Assembly: GCA_946404705.1 (NCBI GenBank)
Contig: CAMJES010000032.1
Span: 1 to 12,267, forward strand
Length of the DNA stretch: 12,267 bases
Origin: an uncultured Ruminococcus sp.
Lineage (GTDB): Bacteria; Bacillota; Clostridia; Oscillospirales; Ruminococcaceae
Direction of reading: 5' to 3'
Part shown: positions 1-6,730 of the stretch, one piece after another
Numbering within the stretch: the first letter of the stretch is position 1
How the letters are laid out: every line of letters begins with the position of its first letter
The notes under the pieces: generated by a model
The model's input: only the letters and a program-made list of their open reading frames with translations
What the model was told of the DNA's origin: nothing
Database searches by the model: none
Translations under genes and position numbers: made by a program

Positions 1-222
1 AACAGTCGTTTCAGATACGTTCTCCGTAACAGCAGATGTACTTTCCTCGGTAATTGAAGTCATTTCTGTTGTTTGAGCGGTAGTTTCAGCAGTAACTTCA
101 TCAGCGACTTCGGTTATTGTTTCAGAAAATGTTGTTTCAGAAACTGCCGGCTCGCTGCTCTTACTGCAAGCACTCAGCACAAGTGCCGAAAGAATCGCTG
201 CAATATATATTTGTCTTTTCAT
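1..222 (-). CDS. Lipoprotein with Ser/Thr/Glu-rich linker, C-terminus beyond the window
   Basis: Only the first 74 codons are visible; the gene runs off the left edge. The start ATG (220-222) has a GGAGGAG ribosome binding site at 229-235. Residues 1-19 form a lipoprotein signal peptide: a basic start (MKRQ), a hydrophobic core, and the lipobox LSAC with the lipidated cysteine at residue 19. From about residue 20 the chain is almost entirely Ser, Thr, Glu, Val and Ala, for example AVSETTFSET. This is the kind of disordered tether that holds a folded domain away from the membrane in Gram-positive bacteria. The functional domain is outside the window, so no substrate or role can be given; solute-binding protein, hydrolase and adhesin are all possible. 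It is separated from pyrB by a terminator and is probably transcribed alone. Confidence 0.8.
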   Translation of the reverse strand, partial: MKRQIYIAAILSALVLSACSKSSEPAVSETTFSETITEVADEVTAETTAQTTEMTSITEESTSAVTENVSETTV

Positions 223-235
223 TTCGTTCTCCTCC

Positions 236-421
236 ACAAATTACGATATATTGATTTATCCAATTTTCTAAATAACAAACATCACAAAATAATTACGCAT
301 TATGATCCGCGGCTTGACTTCATTTATTTCATGATCTCTTTTTTAAATCTTCTCTTACAAGCATAAGAGAGTATCCCAAATTATAAATACAGTCAAGAGC
401 AGATAAAAAAAGGAAAATATA
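236..421. other. AT-rich spacer upstream of the lipoprotein gene
   Basis: I see no gene here. On the minus strand a weak promoter can be proposed for the lipoprotein: TTGACT at 391-396, a 17-base spacer, then TACTCT at 368-373, which matches the -10 consensus only at its three most conserved positions. A 7-bp stem (TCTCTTA 351-357, TAAGAGA 364-370) overlaps that -10 and could be an operator or a leader hairpin; no T-run follows it. Both proposals are weak. Confidence 0.25.
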
Positions 422-432
422 AAAAAATCTGC

Positions 433-480
433 GCCGACATCCAACATAAAGCTGGTTTCAACAGCTACGAGATTGTCGGC
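433..480. terminator. Bidirectional intrinsic terminator after pyrB
   Basis: GCCGACA (433-439) pairs perfectly with TGTCGGC (474-480). An inner stem AGCTG (450-454) and CAGCT (462-466) closes a 7-base loop. On the minus strand the outer stem is followed closely by seven T (complement of 421-427), as expected for the end of the aminotransferase-pyrB transcript. On the plus strand a T-run starts at 485, so it could also stop transcription the other way. The long two-part stem is less compact than a usual terminator. Confidence 0.65.
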
Positions 481-537
481 TTGATTTTTTTCATATTTTA
501 AATGGTGTTTAGTATAAGATAATTTTCACAAAGAATG

Positions 538-1473
538 TTAATTTAAAATCAATTGACCGCTTATCGGATCTTTTATACCTAATAAAGCCATGATCAATGC
601 CATTCTTATATATAAACCGTTTTGAACCTGATCAAAATATGCTGCACGGGGATCTTTATCGACCTCAAGTGTAATTTCATTGACCCTTGGGAACGGATGC
701 ATAACAGCCATACTATTCTTCGCATTCTTCATTTTGTTTCCGTCCAACACATAGACACCATTAAATCTCATATATTCTTCTTTGCTTGAAAATCGTTCCT
801 GCTGAATTCTTGTCATATAAAGAATATCTAATTTATCTATCGTTGTTTCTAAATCATTTACTTCCGAATATTTCATATTTTCTTCTAAAAAGCGATCCGG
901 CATTTTGAGTTCTTCCGGAGATATAAAATAAAATTCAATGCCGCTATAATATTTATTCAGAATTTGTGTAAGAGAATGAACTGTACGGCCGTATTTTAAA
1001 TCACCGCAAAATCCAATAACAAAATTGTCGAGTCTTCCAAGTCTTTGCTTTATTGTATATAGATCAAGCATGGTTTGTGAAGGATGCTCGTTGCTTCCAT
1101 CACCTGCATTTATTATAGGGATCCCCGAATACTCCGATGCAAGTCTGGCCGTGCCTTCCTTAGGGTGACGCATAGCCACGATGTCCGCATAACATTGTAT
1201 AACTCGAATTGTATCTTCAACAGACTCGCCTTTGCTCGCACTTGAAACTTCTGCCGACGGAAACCCGATAACATCTCCGCCCAGTTTTTGCATAGCTGTT
1301 TCAAATGAGATCCTTGTCCGAGTGCTTGATTCGTAAAATAATGTTGCAAGGCGTTTATATTTTGCTAATTCTCTGTATTTTTCGGGATACTTAGAAATAT
1401 TTTCGGCAACCATCAGTAATGACTCTGTTTCGTTTTTTGTGAAATTATTCGATTCAAGCAAATGTCTTAGCAT
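538..1473 (-). CDS. pyrB: Aspartate carbamoyltransferase, catalytic subunit
   Basis: Cytosolic enzyme of pyrimidine synthesis: carbamoyl phosphate plus L-aspartate gives N-carbamoyl-L-aspartate. At 311 residues it is the normal PyrB length. Visible hallmarks are the carbamoyl-phosphate loop STRTR (residues 50-54), the mobile loop lysine in SKGES (80-84), HPSQ (130-133), DLKYGRT (159-165), TRIQQER (221-227) and the aspartate-site HPFPR (259-263). The absence of the ornithine-site signature of ArgF and the strong PyrB motifs exclude ornithine carbamoyltransferase. The start ATG (1471-1473) lies inside the end of the aminotransferase gene (7-nt overlap), with an AAGGAG site about 10 nt upstream, so the two are probably translationally coupled. 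No regulatory subunit gene pyrI follows; a terminator does. No PyrR-type attenuator was seen. Confidence 0.96.
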   Translation of the reverse strand: MLRHLLESNNFTKNETESLLMVAENISKYPEKYRELAKYKRLATLFYESSTRTRISFETAMQKLGGDVIGFPSAEVSSASKGESVEDTIRVIQCYADIVAMRHPKEGTARLASEYSGIPIINAGDGSNEHPSQTMLDLYTIKQRLGRLDNFVIGFCGDLKYGRTVHSLTQILNKYYSGIEFYFISPEELKMPDRFLEENMKYSEVNDLETTIDKLDILYMTRIQQERFSSKEEYMRFNGVYVLDGNKMKNAKNSMAVMHPFPRVNEITLEVDKDPRAAYFDQVQNGLYIRMALIMALLGIKDPISGQLILN

Positions 1474-2762
1474 AAGTTTTTCTCCTTTTTATTTTCAATC
1501 AAGTGATCTATACTTACGATCTTTGTACACAGCGAGAGTATATATATTGCAGTTTTGATCTCACTTTCAGTAGCAAATGAAGGTGCGATACGAATATCAT
1601 TATCATCTTTGTTATACCCTTTGGGATGAGTTGCACCTGCAGGCGTAAATATTACTCCTGTTTTTTTGCACATATCTACTATCTTAGAGGCACATCCGGG
1701 CAGAGTATTGAACGAAAAGAAATATCCGCCACAAGCTTTAGTCCAGTTTGCTATATGCAAGTCTGAAAGCTCTTTTGATAAAATATCGTAAGCCGCCTCG
1801 AATTTTGGACGCATGATATCCGCGTGTTTTTTCATGTGCTTTTTGATGCCGCTCAGATTTTTGAAGTATCTTGCATGCATCAATTGATTTATTTTGTCAG
1901 GCCCGATCGTTGCGTATTTCAAAAAGCTTTTTATATCAATTAAGTTTGCCGGACTTGTAGCTACTGCACTTATTCCTGCGCCGGGGAAGGTTATTTTACT
2001 TGTGGATGCAAATTCATATACAAGATCGGGATTTCCTGCCGAATTACATTCCGCAATAATGTCAGGTATCGTAATATATTCCTCGGTAAAATCATGTACA
2101 CAGTACGCATTATCCCAGAAGATCCTAAAATCATTTGCGGCAGGCTTCAGATTTGCAAATCTTTTTACTACCTCATCGCTGAAAACAATTCCTGTTGGAT
2201 TTTGATATTTCGGAACACACCATATCCCTTTGACCGAGTCGTCCAAAATGTATTCTTCTATTTGATCCATATCCGGCCCATCTTCATTCATGGCGATCGA
2301 AACAAGTTCAAAGCCAAAGTGTTCTGTTATAGCAAAATGTCTGTCATATCCCGGAACAGGACAAAGAAATTTTCTGTTTTCTATTTCGTACCAAGGCTTA
2401 TTTCCGCAAATTCCTTCCGTCATTCCATGGCTGATAAGCTGATACATTAAAGTCAAGCTGCTGTTTCCACCGATAATAACATTATCCATATGCGTATTCA
2501 TAATGCTCGCCATAAGCTGCTTGGCTTCGGGAATTCCGTCAAGTCCGCCATAGTTTCTGCAGTCCATGCCGGATTCTGAATCAAATAATGTATTATGATT
2601 GATAACATCCAGCATATTAAGAGATAACTCCAACTGTTCCTTGGAGGGTTTTCCTCTCGATAGATCCAAATTCAAATTTTCTTCGGAAATTTGCTGTAAT
2701 TCCGCGCTGCATTTTTCTTTTTCAGCAAACAGTTCTTCAACAGTAAGCTTTAAATAATTCAT
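1467..2762 (-). CDS. PLP-dependent aspartate aminotransferase, probable class Ic type
   Basis: A fold-type I aminotransferase of 431 residues. In order: RGKPS (36-40) near the substrate pocket, GGNSS (98-102) for the PLP phosphate, NPT (188-190), WDNAY (216-220) with the aspartate that binds the pyridine nitrogen, STSK (253-256) with Lys256 as the Schiff-base lysine, and DIRIAPSF (389-396) with Arg391 as the likely carboxylate-binding arginine. The long N-terminus and the spacing fit the family once called MocR-like and now known as class Ic aspartate aminotransferases (Corynebacterium AspT type), rather than the usual AspC/AspB. Likely reaction: oxaloacetate plus glutamate gives aspartate plus 2-oxoglutarate. 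Its gene overlaps pyrB, which uses aspartate. The start has a GGAGG site at 2771-2775. Other substrates, such as alanine or aromatic amino acids, cannot be excluded from sequence. Confidence 0.82.
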   Translation of the reverse strand: MNYLKLTVEELFAEKEKCSAELQQISEENLNLDLSRGKPSKEQLELSLNMLDVINHNTLFDSESGMDCRNYGGLDGIPEAKQLMASIMNTHMDNVIIGGNSSLTLMYQLISHGMTEGICGNKPWYEIENRKFLCPVPGYDRHFAITEHFGFELVSIAMNEDGPDMDQIEEYILDDSVKGIWCVPKYQNPTGIVFSDEVVKRFANLKPAANDFRIFWDNAYCVHDFTEEYITIPDIIAECNSAGNPDLVYEFASTSKITFPGAGISAVATSPANLIDIKSFLKYATIGPDKINQLMHARYFKNLSGIKKHMKKHADIMRPKFEAAYDILSKELSDLHIANWTKACGGYFFSFNTLPGCASKIVDMCKKTGVIFTPAGATHPKGYNKDDNDIRIAPSFATESEIKTAIYILSLCTKIVSIDHLIENKKEKNLC

Positions 2763-2783
2763 TTATAGATCCTCCGATAGATA

Positions 2784-2812
2784 TTGATTTTTCTCAACTT
2801 TTATATTATAAT
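2784..2812 (+). promoter_or_regulatory. Promoter for the LysR-type regulator gene
   Basis: TTGATT (2784-2789), a 17-base spacer, and a perfect TATAAT (2807-2812) make a good sigma-70/sigma-A promoter on the plus strand. Transcription would begin near 2819, giving a leader of about 60 nt before the ATG at 2881. Confidence 0.6.
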
Positions 2813-2815
2813 ATA
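2802..2815. promoter_or_regulatory. 14-bp palindrome carrying back-to-back -10 elements
   Basis: TATATTATAATATA is a perfect palindrome. It contains TATAAT on the plus strand (2807-2812) and TATAAT on the minus strand (2810 down to 2805). The two divergent promoters would therefore overlap almost completely, so they should compete for polymerase. The minus-strand -35 position, 17 nt upstream, reads TTTTAA, a poor match; this suggests the aminotransferase-pyrB promoter needs an activator. Confidence 0.45.
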
Positions 2816-2844
2816 GGAAAGCATATATTAAAAATCTTTATTTT

Positions 2845-2859
2845 ATATATTTGCTATAT
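2845..2859. promoter_or_regulatory. Candidate LysR-type operator (T-N11-A dyad)
   Basis: ATATA (2845-2849) and TATAT (2855-2859) flank TTTGC, forming a 15-base dyad with the T-N11-A spacing typical of LysR-family recognition sites (T2846, A2858). Its centre lies about 54 bases upstream of the inferred minus-strand transcription start, within reach of the usual LysR activation position. It also sits in the leader of the regulator's own gene, where binding could repress it. The sequence is very AT-rich, so a chance match is possible. Confidence 0.35.
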
Positions 2860-2880
2860 CAATTTCGTATGGAGGATCTA

Positions 2881-3762
2881 ATGTATATCAGTTATGATTA
2901 TTATAGGGTTTTCTACTATGTTGCAAAATACAAAAACATTTCTCAAGCTGCAAAAATTTTGTTAAACAACCAACCAAATGTTACAAGGACAATTAAATCT
3001 CTTGAAAACGCCTTAGGCTGCAAATTATTTGTTCGCAGCAACCACGGCGTTTCCCTTACATATGAAGGCGAGCGGCTTTTTAAACATGTGCAAATTGCAT
3101 TTGATCACTTGGAATCAGGGGAAGAGGAAATTGCTCTTAATAAAACACTTCAAAGAGGCGCTGTATCTATTGGTGCAACCGAGATAGCTTTACATTGCCT
3201 GCTTTTGCCTGTACTCCAACAATTTAAAAAACTCTATCCTAATGTTAAGATCAACATCACCAATCAATCTACCCCTCAGGCAACCAATGCTGTTAAAAAC
3301 GGGCTTCTCGATTTTGCATTAGTGACAACTCCGACTGTAAAATCAAGCAACATAAATGAGAAAATAATAAAAGAGATAAAAGAAATAGCTGTATGCAGCG
3401 GTGCATATAAAGAGCTGCTGCATAATACTGTGACGCTTGAACAGCTTTCAACCTATCCAATTATATCCTTGGGAACAGAAACTATGACGTACACGAGATT
3501 TTCGACGTTTTTTAACGAAAAAGGTTACCAATTTAATCCAAGCATTGAGGCATCCACTACCGACCAGATACTTTTAATGTTAAAAGCAGACCTTGGGATC
3601 AGCTTCATTCCCGAAGAAATGATAATGCAAATTGATGAAATACATCAAATTGATCTCTTGGAAGAGATACCTCCAAGACATATTTGTTTGATCAAACGCA
3701 AAGACCACACTCTTAGTATTGCAGCCAAAAAAATGGAAGAAATGATTTTCAAGAATGTCTGA
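2881..3762 (+). CDS. LysR-type transcriptional regulator
   Basis: A 293-residue DNA-binding regulator of normal family length. Residues 3-62 form the winged helix-turn-helix (YYRVFYYVAKYKNISQAA, then the recognition helix around QPNVTRTIKSLE, then the GCKLFVRSNHGVSLT wing). A linker helix (about 63-90) leads to the type 2 periplasmic-binding-like effector domain (93-290), which begins GAVSIGAT. I chose ATG 2881 because GGAGG (2871-2875) sits 5 bases upstream; a longer reading from TTG 2851 adds ten atypical residues and no better site. The gene is divergent from the aspartate aminotransferase-pyrB operon and upstream of the ThrE-type exporter, so either may be its target; divergent arrangement is the classic LysR layout. 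The effector is unknown; an amino acid is a reasonable guess. Confidence 0.93.
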   Translation: MYISYDYYRVFYYVAKYKNISQAAKILLNNQPNVTRTIKSLENALGCKLFVRSNHGVSLTYEGERLFKHVQIAFDHLESGEEEIALNKTLQRGAVSIGATEIALHCLLLPVLQQFKKLYPNVKINITNQSTPQATNAVKNGLLDFALVTTPTVKSSNINEKIIKEIKEIAVCSGAYKELLHNTVTLEQLSTYPIISLGTETMTYTRFSTFFNEKGYQFNPSIEASTTDQILLMLKADLGISFIPEEMIMQIDEIHQIDLLEEIPPRHICLIKRKDHTLSIAAKKMEEMIFKNV

Positions 3763-3778
3763 AATAACAAACACTTAC

Positions 3779-3808
3779 TAAGAAAACGCTGATCAATACG
3801 TTTTCTTA
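3779..3808. terminator. Possible weak terminator after the regulator gene
   Basis: TAAGAAAACG (3779-3788) and CGTTTTCTTA (3799-3808) form a perfect 10-bp inverted repeat with a 10-base loop. The stem is AT-rich and the T-tract is part of the stem, so termination would be leaky. It lies 17 nt after the LysR stop codon and just upstream of a strong promoter. It could instead be a protein-binding site. Confidence 0.4.
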
Positions 3809-3819
3809 TTAACTGTAAC

Positions 3820-3848
3820 TTGCAATTTATGTATATCTGTGCTATAAT
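3820..3848 (+). promoter_or_regulatory. Promoter for the ThrE-type exporter gene
   Basis: TTGCAA (3820-3825), a 17-base spacer and a perfect TATAAT (3843-3848) preceded by TGC (extended -10). This is the best promoter in the window. It shows that the exporter can be transcribed independently of the LysR gene. The leader to the ATG at 3919 is about 65 nt, with GGAGGG at 3908-3913. Confidence 0.7.
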
Positions 3849-3918
3849 TGTAATTGTCATTTCAACCAAATAAAAAACTGACTTTTTAAAATTCGATATA
3901 GATCAACGGAGGGAAACA

Positions 3919-5241
3919 ATGAGCAAATTCAGAAAACAACATATGGCCATTGAATGGCACGACATTGTTCATGATGAAAATTACGAACCTGCTGTAAATG
4001 CCTCGCTCAAAGAAAAAGCAACTCTTGTGGGACGTGTGGGGTTGATGATGCTTTCGGTAGGTACGGGTGCATGGCGAGTACGTGCGTCAATGAATAAAAT
4101 TGCAAGAGCGCTGAACATAGTGTGCAATGCCGATATCGGGCTGCTGTCGATAGAATACACCTGTGTAGAAAACAGCGAAACTTACACAAACGCAATATCA
4201 CTCAGTACGACCGGAATAAACACCGACAAACTTAATCTGCTCGAGAGTTTTGCCGATGGGTTCGGCGAAAGAGCGGAAAAATATACCATAATGCAATTTC
4301 ACCGGATGCTTGACAAGATACAAGATATGCCTTCGAATTATACTGCGTGGCATCTTGCATTTGCTTCGGCGCTTGCGTGTTTTGGGTTTACGTTTTTGCT
4401 CGGCGGCGGCATAATCGAAATGGTATGTGCTTTTTTAGGCGCAGGAATAGGTCAGTTTGTCAGAAAAAAAATGCTTGAACATCACATAACCCTACTGGCA
4501 AATGTAGCCGCAGCAGTTGCAACGGCATGCTGTACATACGCTGTGCTGATCAAGCTTGCGGAGCTTTTTTTCGGAATACCACCCGTTCATCAGGCAGGTT
4601 ATATTTGCTCAATGCTGTTCGTGATACCGGGATTTCCGCTTATTACGGGAGGAATCGACCTCGCAAAGCTTGATATACGCTCGGGTTTTGAACGTATAAC
4701 ATACGCTTTGATAATAATTATTATGGCTACTTTAACAGGCTGGATAACCGCCATGATATTAAATTTATCGCCATCGAATTTTGCAGAGATCAATATGAAT
4801 CCTGTTCTTAAACTTGTATTGCGTATGATAACAAGCTTCTGCAGCGTATACGGATTTTCGTTTCTGTATAACAGCAAACAAAAAATGGCGATCACGGCAG
4901 GTATTATCGGAATGATTGCAAATACTCTGCGACTGGAGCTTATAGATTTTACCGATATCCCCGTAGCAGTTGCCGCATTTATCGGTGCGTTATCAGCAGG
5001 ACTTCTTGCATCCGCTATAAAGTCGAAAATTGGCTATCCGAGAATTACGCTCACGGTGCCGTCAATAGTTATTATGGTTCCCGGAATGTTTATGTATAAG
5101 GGCATATACTTTTTGGCGCTTGAGGATATTTCAACGGGTGCATTGTGGCTTGCAAAAGCATTTTTGATCGTTCTCGCATTGCCGCTGGGACTTGTTTTTG
5201 CGCGAATTCTTACTGATAATAATTTCAGGAAGAGCAGTTGA
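3919..5241 (+). CDS. ThrE-type threonine/serine exporter family protein (fused form)
   Basis: A 440-residue membrane protein of the ThrE family, which exports threonine and serine using the proton motive force. Residues 1-140 form the soluble N-terminal part, containing the family pattern GLMMLSVGTGAWRVRASM (41-58). The rest is about ten membrane helices in two blocks: about 143-280, with FVIPGFPLITGG (234-245), and about 295-430, with TVPSIVIMVPG and YKGIY (379-397). The second block is the ThrE_2 half, which in many Firmicutes is a separate small gene; here both halves are one chain, as in Corynebacterium ThrE. The start has GGAGGG 5 bases upstream and a dedicated promoter. A strong terminator follows directly. 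The substrate is inferred from the family; export of other small amino acids is possible. LysR control is suggested by adjacency only. Confidence 0.85.
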   Translation: MSKFRKQHMAIEWHDIVHDENYEPAVNASLKEKATLVGRVGLMMLSVGTGAWRVRASMNKIARALNIVCNADIGLLSIEYTCVENSETYTNAISLSTTGINTDKLNLLESFADGFGERAEKYTIMQFHRMLDKIQDMPSNYTAWHLAFASALACFGFTFLLGGGIIEMVCAFLGAGIGQFVRKKMLEHHITLLANVAAAVATACCTYAVLIKLAELFFGIPPVHQAGYICSMLFVIPGFPLITGGIDLAKLDIRSGFERITYALIIIIMATLTGWITAMILNLSPSNFAEINMNPVLKLVLRMITSFCSVYGFSFLYNSKQKMAITAGIIGMIANTLRLELIDFTDIPVAVAAFIGALSAGLLASAIKSKIGYPRITLTVPSIVIMVPGMFMYKGIYFLALEDISTGALWLAKAFLIVLALPLGLVFARILTDNNFRKSS

Positions 5242-5243
5242 TA

Positions 5244-5279
5244 AAAAACCGCAGCCATTGATAAATGACTGCGGTTTTT
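5244..5279. terminator. Strong bidirectional terminator after the exporter gene
   Basis: AAAAACCGCAG (5244-5254) pairs with CTGCGGTTTTT (5269-5279), with a short inner CATT/AATG pairing. It has a GC-rich core and a T-run on both strands and starts 2 bases after the stop codon at 5241. This is a textbook intrinsic terminator for the exporter and could also catch readthrough from the right-hand operon. Confidence 0.9.
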
Positions 5280-5324
5280 GGCTCACAATTTGTTATGCAC
5301 ACATATCTATTGAAAATGAAACAT

Positions 5325-5362
5325 CAAAGCCACTTTTGACTTATACATCAAAAGTGGCTTTG
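5325..5362. terminator. Terminator for the fumarate reductase operon
   Basis: CAAAGCCACTTTTGA (5325-5339) and TCAAAAGTGGCTTTG (5348-5362) form a perfect 15-bp stem with an 8-base loop. It lies about 60 bases past the transporter stop codon on the minus strand, where a T-rich stretch follows the stem. It most likely ends the long minus-strand operon. Confidence 0.75.
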
Positions 5363-5422
5363 TTATTATGTAATAGATCATTTGCTGTTCACACTTGACT
5401 CAAGAGCCGTAATTTGTAATAT

Positions 5423-6712
5423 TTAGAACAAAATTACAAGGAACTGCGACACTAATACGACTAAGATCAAAGAAACAGGGTAGGTTGCAGCGTATGCGGC
5501 AGCCACATCTTCCGTACCTGCGGTGTTGATAAGAGTACCCAAGGCAGGTGTACTTGTCATACCTCCTGTAATAGCTCCAAGGTTGTTAAGCAGGCTGAGT
5601 TTCAGGACGTACTTAGCAAAGATAAAGCCAACAAGCATAGGAACGAGAGTCATAATAATTCCATATACGAAGTACATAATATCGAAGTTTGCAACAAACC
5701 TTGCGCCGCCGGGGATACCTGCTCCTGCAAGGAAAAATACAAGTCCAAGCTCACGGAAGAGTTTCAGTGTAGTGGTTGAAGGCATAATGTTTACCTTGCC
5801 GATCCTTCCGAAGTGACCGAGGATCAAGGATACAAGCAAGCATCCGCCTGTTGTGGTGAGTGAGAAGCAAGTTCCTGTTACACCATTTCCTGCAAACAGG
5901 CTTGAATATCCTTCGCCTGAAAGAGGAATCTTTAAAGCACCGACGAGAACACCAACAATAGCAGCCAAAGCAAATACGGCAATGCCCATATGGTCAAACT
6001 CGAAAAGTTTGCCGCTGAAGGCTTCCTTCTTGCCTTCTTCCTTGACAACAAGCTTTGCTTTCTCTTCTTCCATATTAGCCTTTGAGAGTTTGGGAATGAG
6101 CTGAATGAAAAGAACTACACCGATAACGCCGAATATGTATGCTATACCATATCCAACAGTAACAAGGCTCTCATACTGCTCAGCAACAGTTGCTTTTACC
6201 GCTGAAAATGCAGGAGTAGAGGTAAGAGAACCTGAAAGAAGTCCGGAGATCATTGCAACAAATCCGTCCTGTTCCTCAATAGAAGAACCGTAACCAATCA
6301 CCTCGCCAAGTCCTATACAGCCTGCTGCCGCAGCTCCGCCGGAAAGGATAATAACAAGAGCGATCAGTACATACGACTTGAAGTTTTTCTTGAAATTACC
6401 AAAAAACTTAGGACCTGCAATATATCCGACAGCGGTTACAAAGAGAATAAGTCCAAGGCTTTCAACAAGCTTTAGCCCTTCTGAGAAATCATAGGGTTTA
6501 GTCGATGCGTCAAATACGAGCATTCCCGTTTCGTTAACTCCGAAAAACAAAGCACCGAAAAGAAGCGCCGCAATGAACACACCTGCATCACCGAGTGAAA
6601 TGCCTTTAACTGTTATTCTTCCGATTGCGTAACCTATCATAAGGACGGCAAACACAACGAAAAGCAGCGTCGTTATATTGTTGACAGAAATAACTCCGTC
6701 AAAAAAACTCAT
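5423..6712 (-). CDS. AspT/SucE-family dicarboxylate or amino acid exchanger without RCK domains
   Basis: A 429-residue membrane protein of the aspartate:alanine exchanger family. It is an internal duplication: each half carries the family signature, SGSLTSTPAFSA (160-171) and GGMTSTPALGTL (383-394), followed near the C-terminus by AAYAATYPVSLI (405-416). About five helices per half are apparent. The usual members (AspT, YidE, YbjL, about 540-560 residues) carry two TrkA_C/RCK domains between the halves. Here that place holds only a short charged loop (about 206-238, rich in Lys and Glu), so the protein is shorter. The family includes the aspartate:alanine antiporter and the succinate exporter SucE1 of Corynebacterium. 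As the last gene of an operon with fumarate reductase (18 nt after frdA), succinate export, or exchange of succinate for fumarate or aspartate, is the best inference. The ribosome binding site (GAAGG) is weak. Confidence 0.8.
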   Translation of the reverse strand: MSFFDGVISVNNITTLLFVVFAVLMIGYAIGRITVKGISLGDAGVFIAALLFGALFFGVNETGMLVFDASTKPYDFSEGLKLVESLGLILFVTAVGYIAGPKFFGNFKKNFKSYVLIALVIILSGGAAAAGCIGLGEVIGYGSSIEEQDGFVAMISGLLSGSLTSTPAFSAVKATVAEQYESLVTVGYGIAYIFGVIGVVLFIQLIPKLSKANMEEEKAKLVVKEEGKKEAFSGKLFEFDHMGIAVFALAAIVGVLVGALKIPLSGEGYSSLFAGNGVTGTCFSLTTTGGCLLVSLILGHFGRIGKVNIMPSTTTLKLFRELGLVFFLAGAGIPGGARFVANFDIMYFVYGIIMTLVPMLVGFIFAKYVLKLSLLNNLGAITGGMTSTPALGTLINTAGTEDVAAAYAATYPVSLILVVLVSQFLVILF

Positions 6713-6730
6713 AATATAACGCCTTCTTTC

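Noticed and set aside
73..366. Plus-strand open frame (97 codons) at the left edge
   Set aside because: It overlaps the lipoprotein signal peptide region in antisense, has no ribosome binding site, and continues into AT-rich spacer.
433..480. Structured RNA or riboswitch
   Set aside because: The nested stem with T-runs on both sides fits a terminator at the end of the pyrB transcript; no known riboswitch core is visible and no gene follows on the plus strand.
2851..2880. Longer LysR start at TTG 2851 or ATG 2869
   Set aside because: The GGAGG site at 2871-2875 lies inside these extensions and is ideally placed for ATG 2881, where family homology begins.
5325..5362. Inverted repeat as insertion sequence end or attachment site
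   Set aside because: A perfect stem-loop between two convergent genes is explained by termination; there is no transposase, integrase or target duplication.
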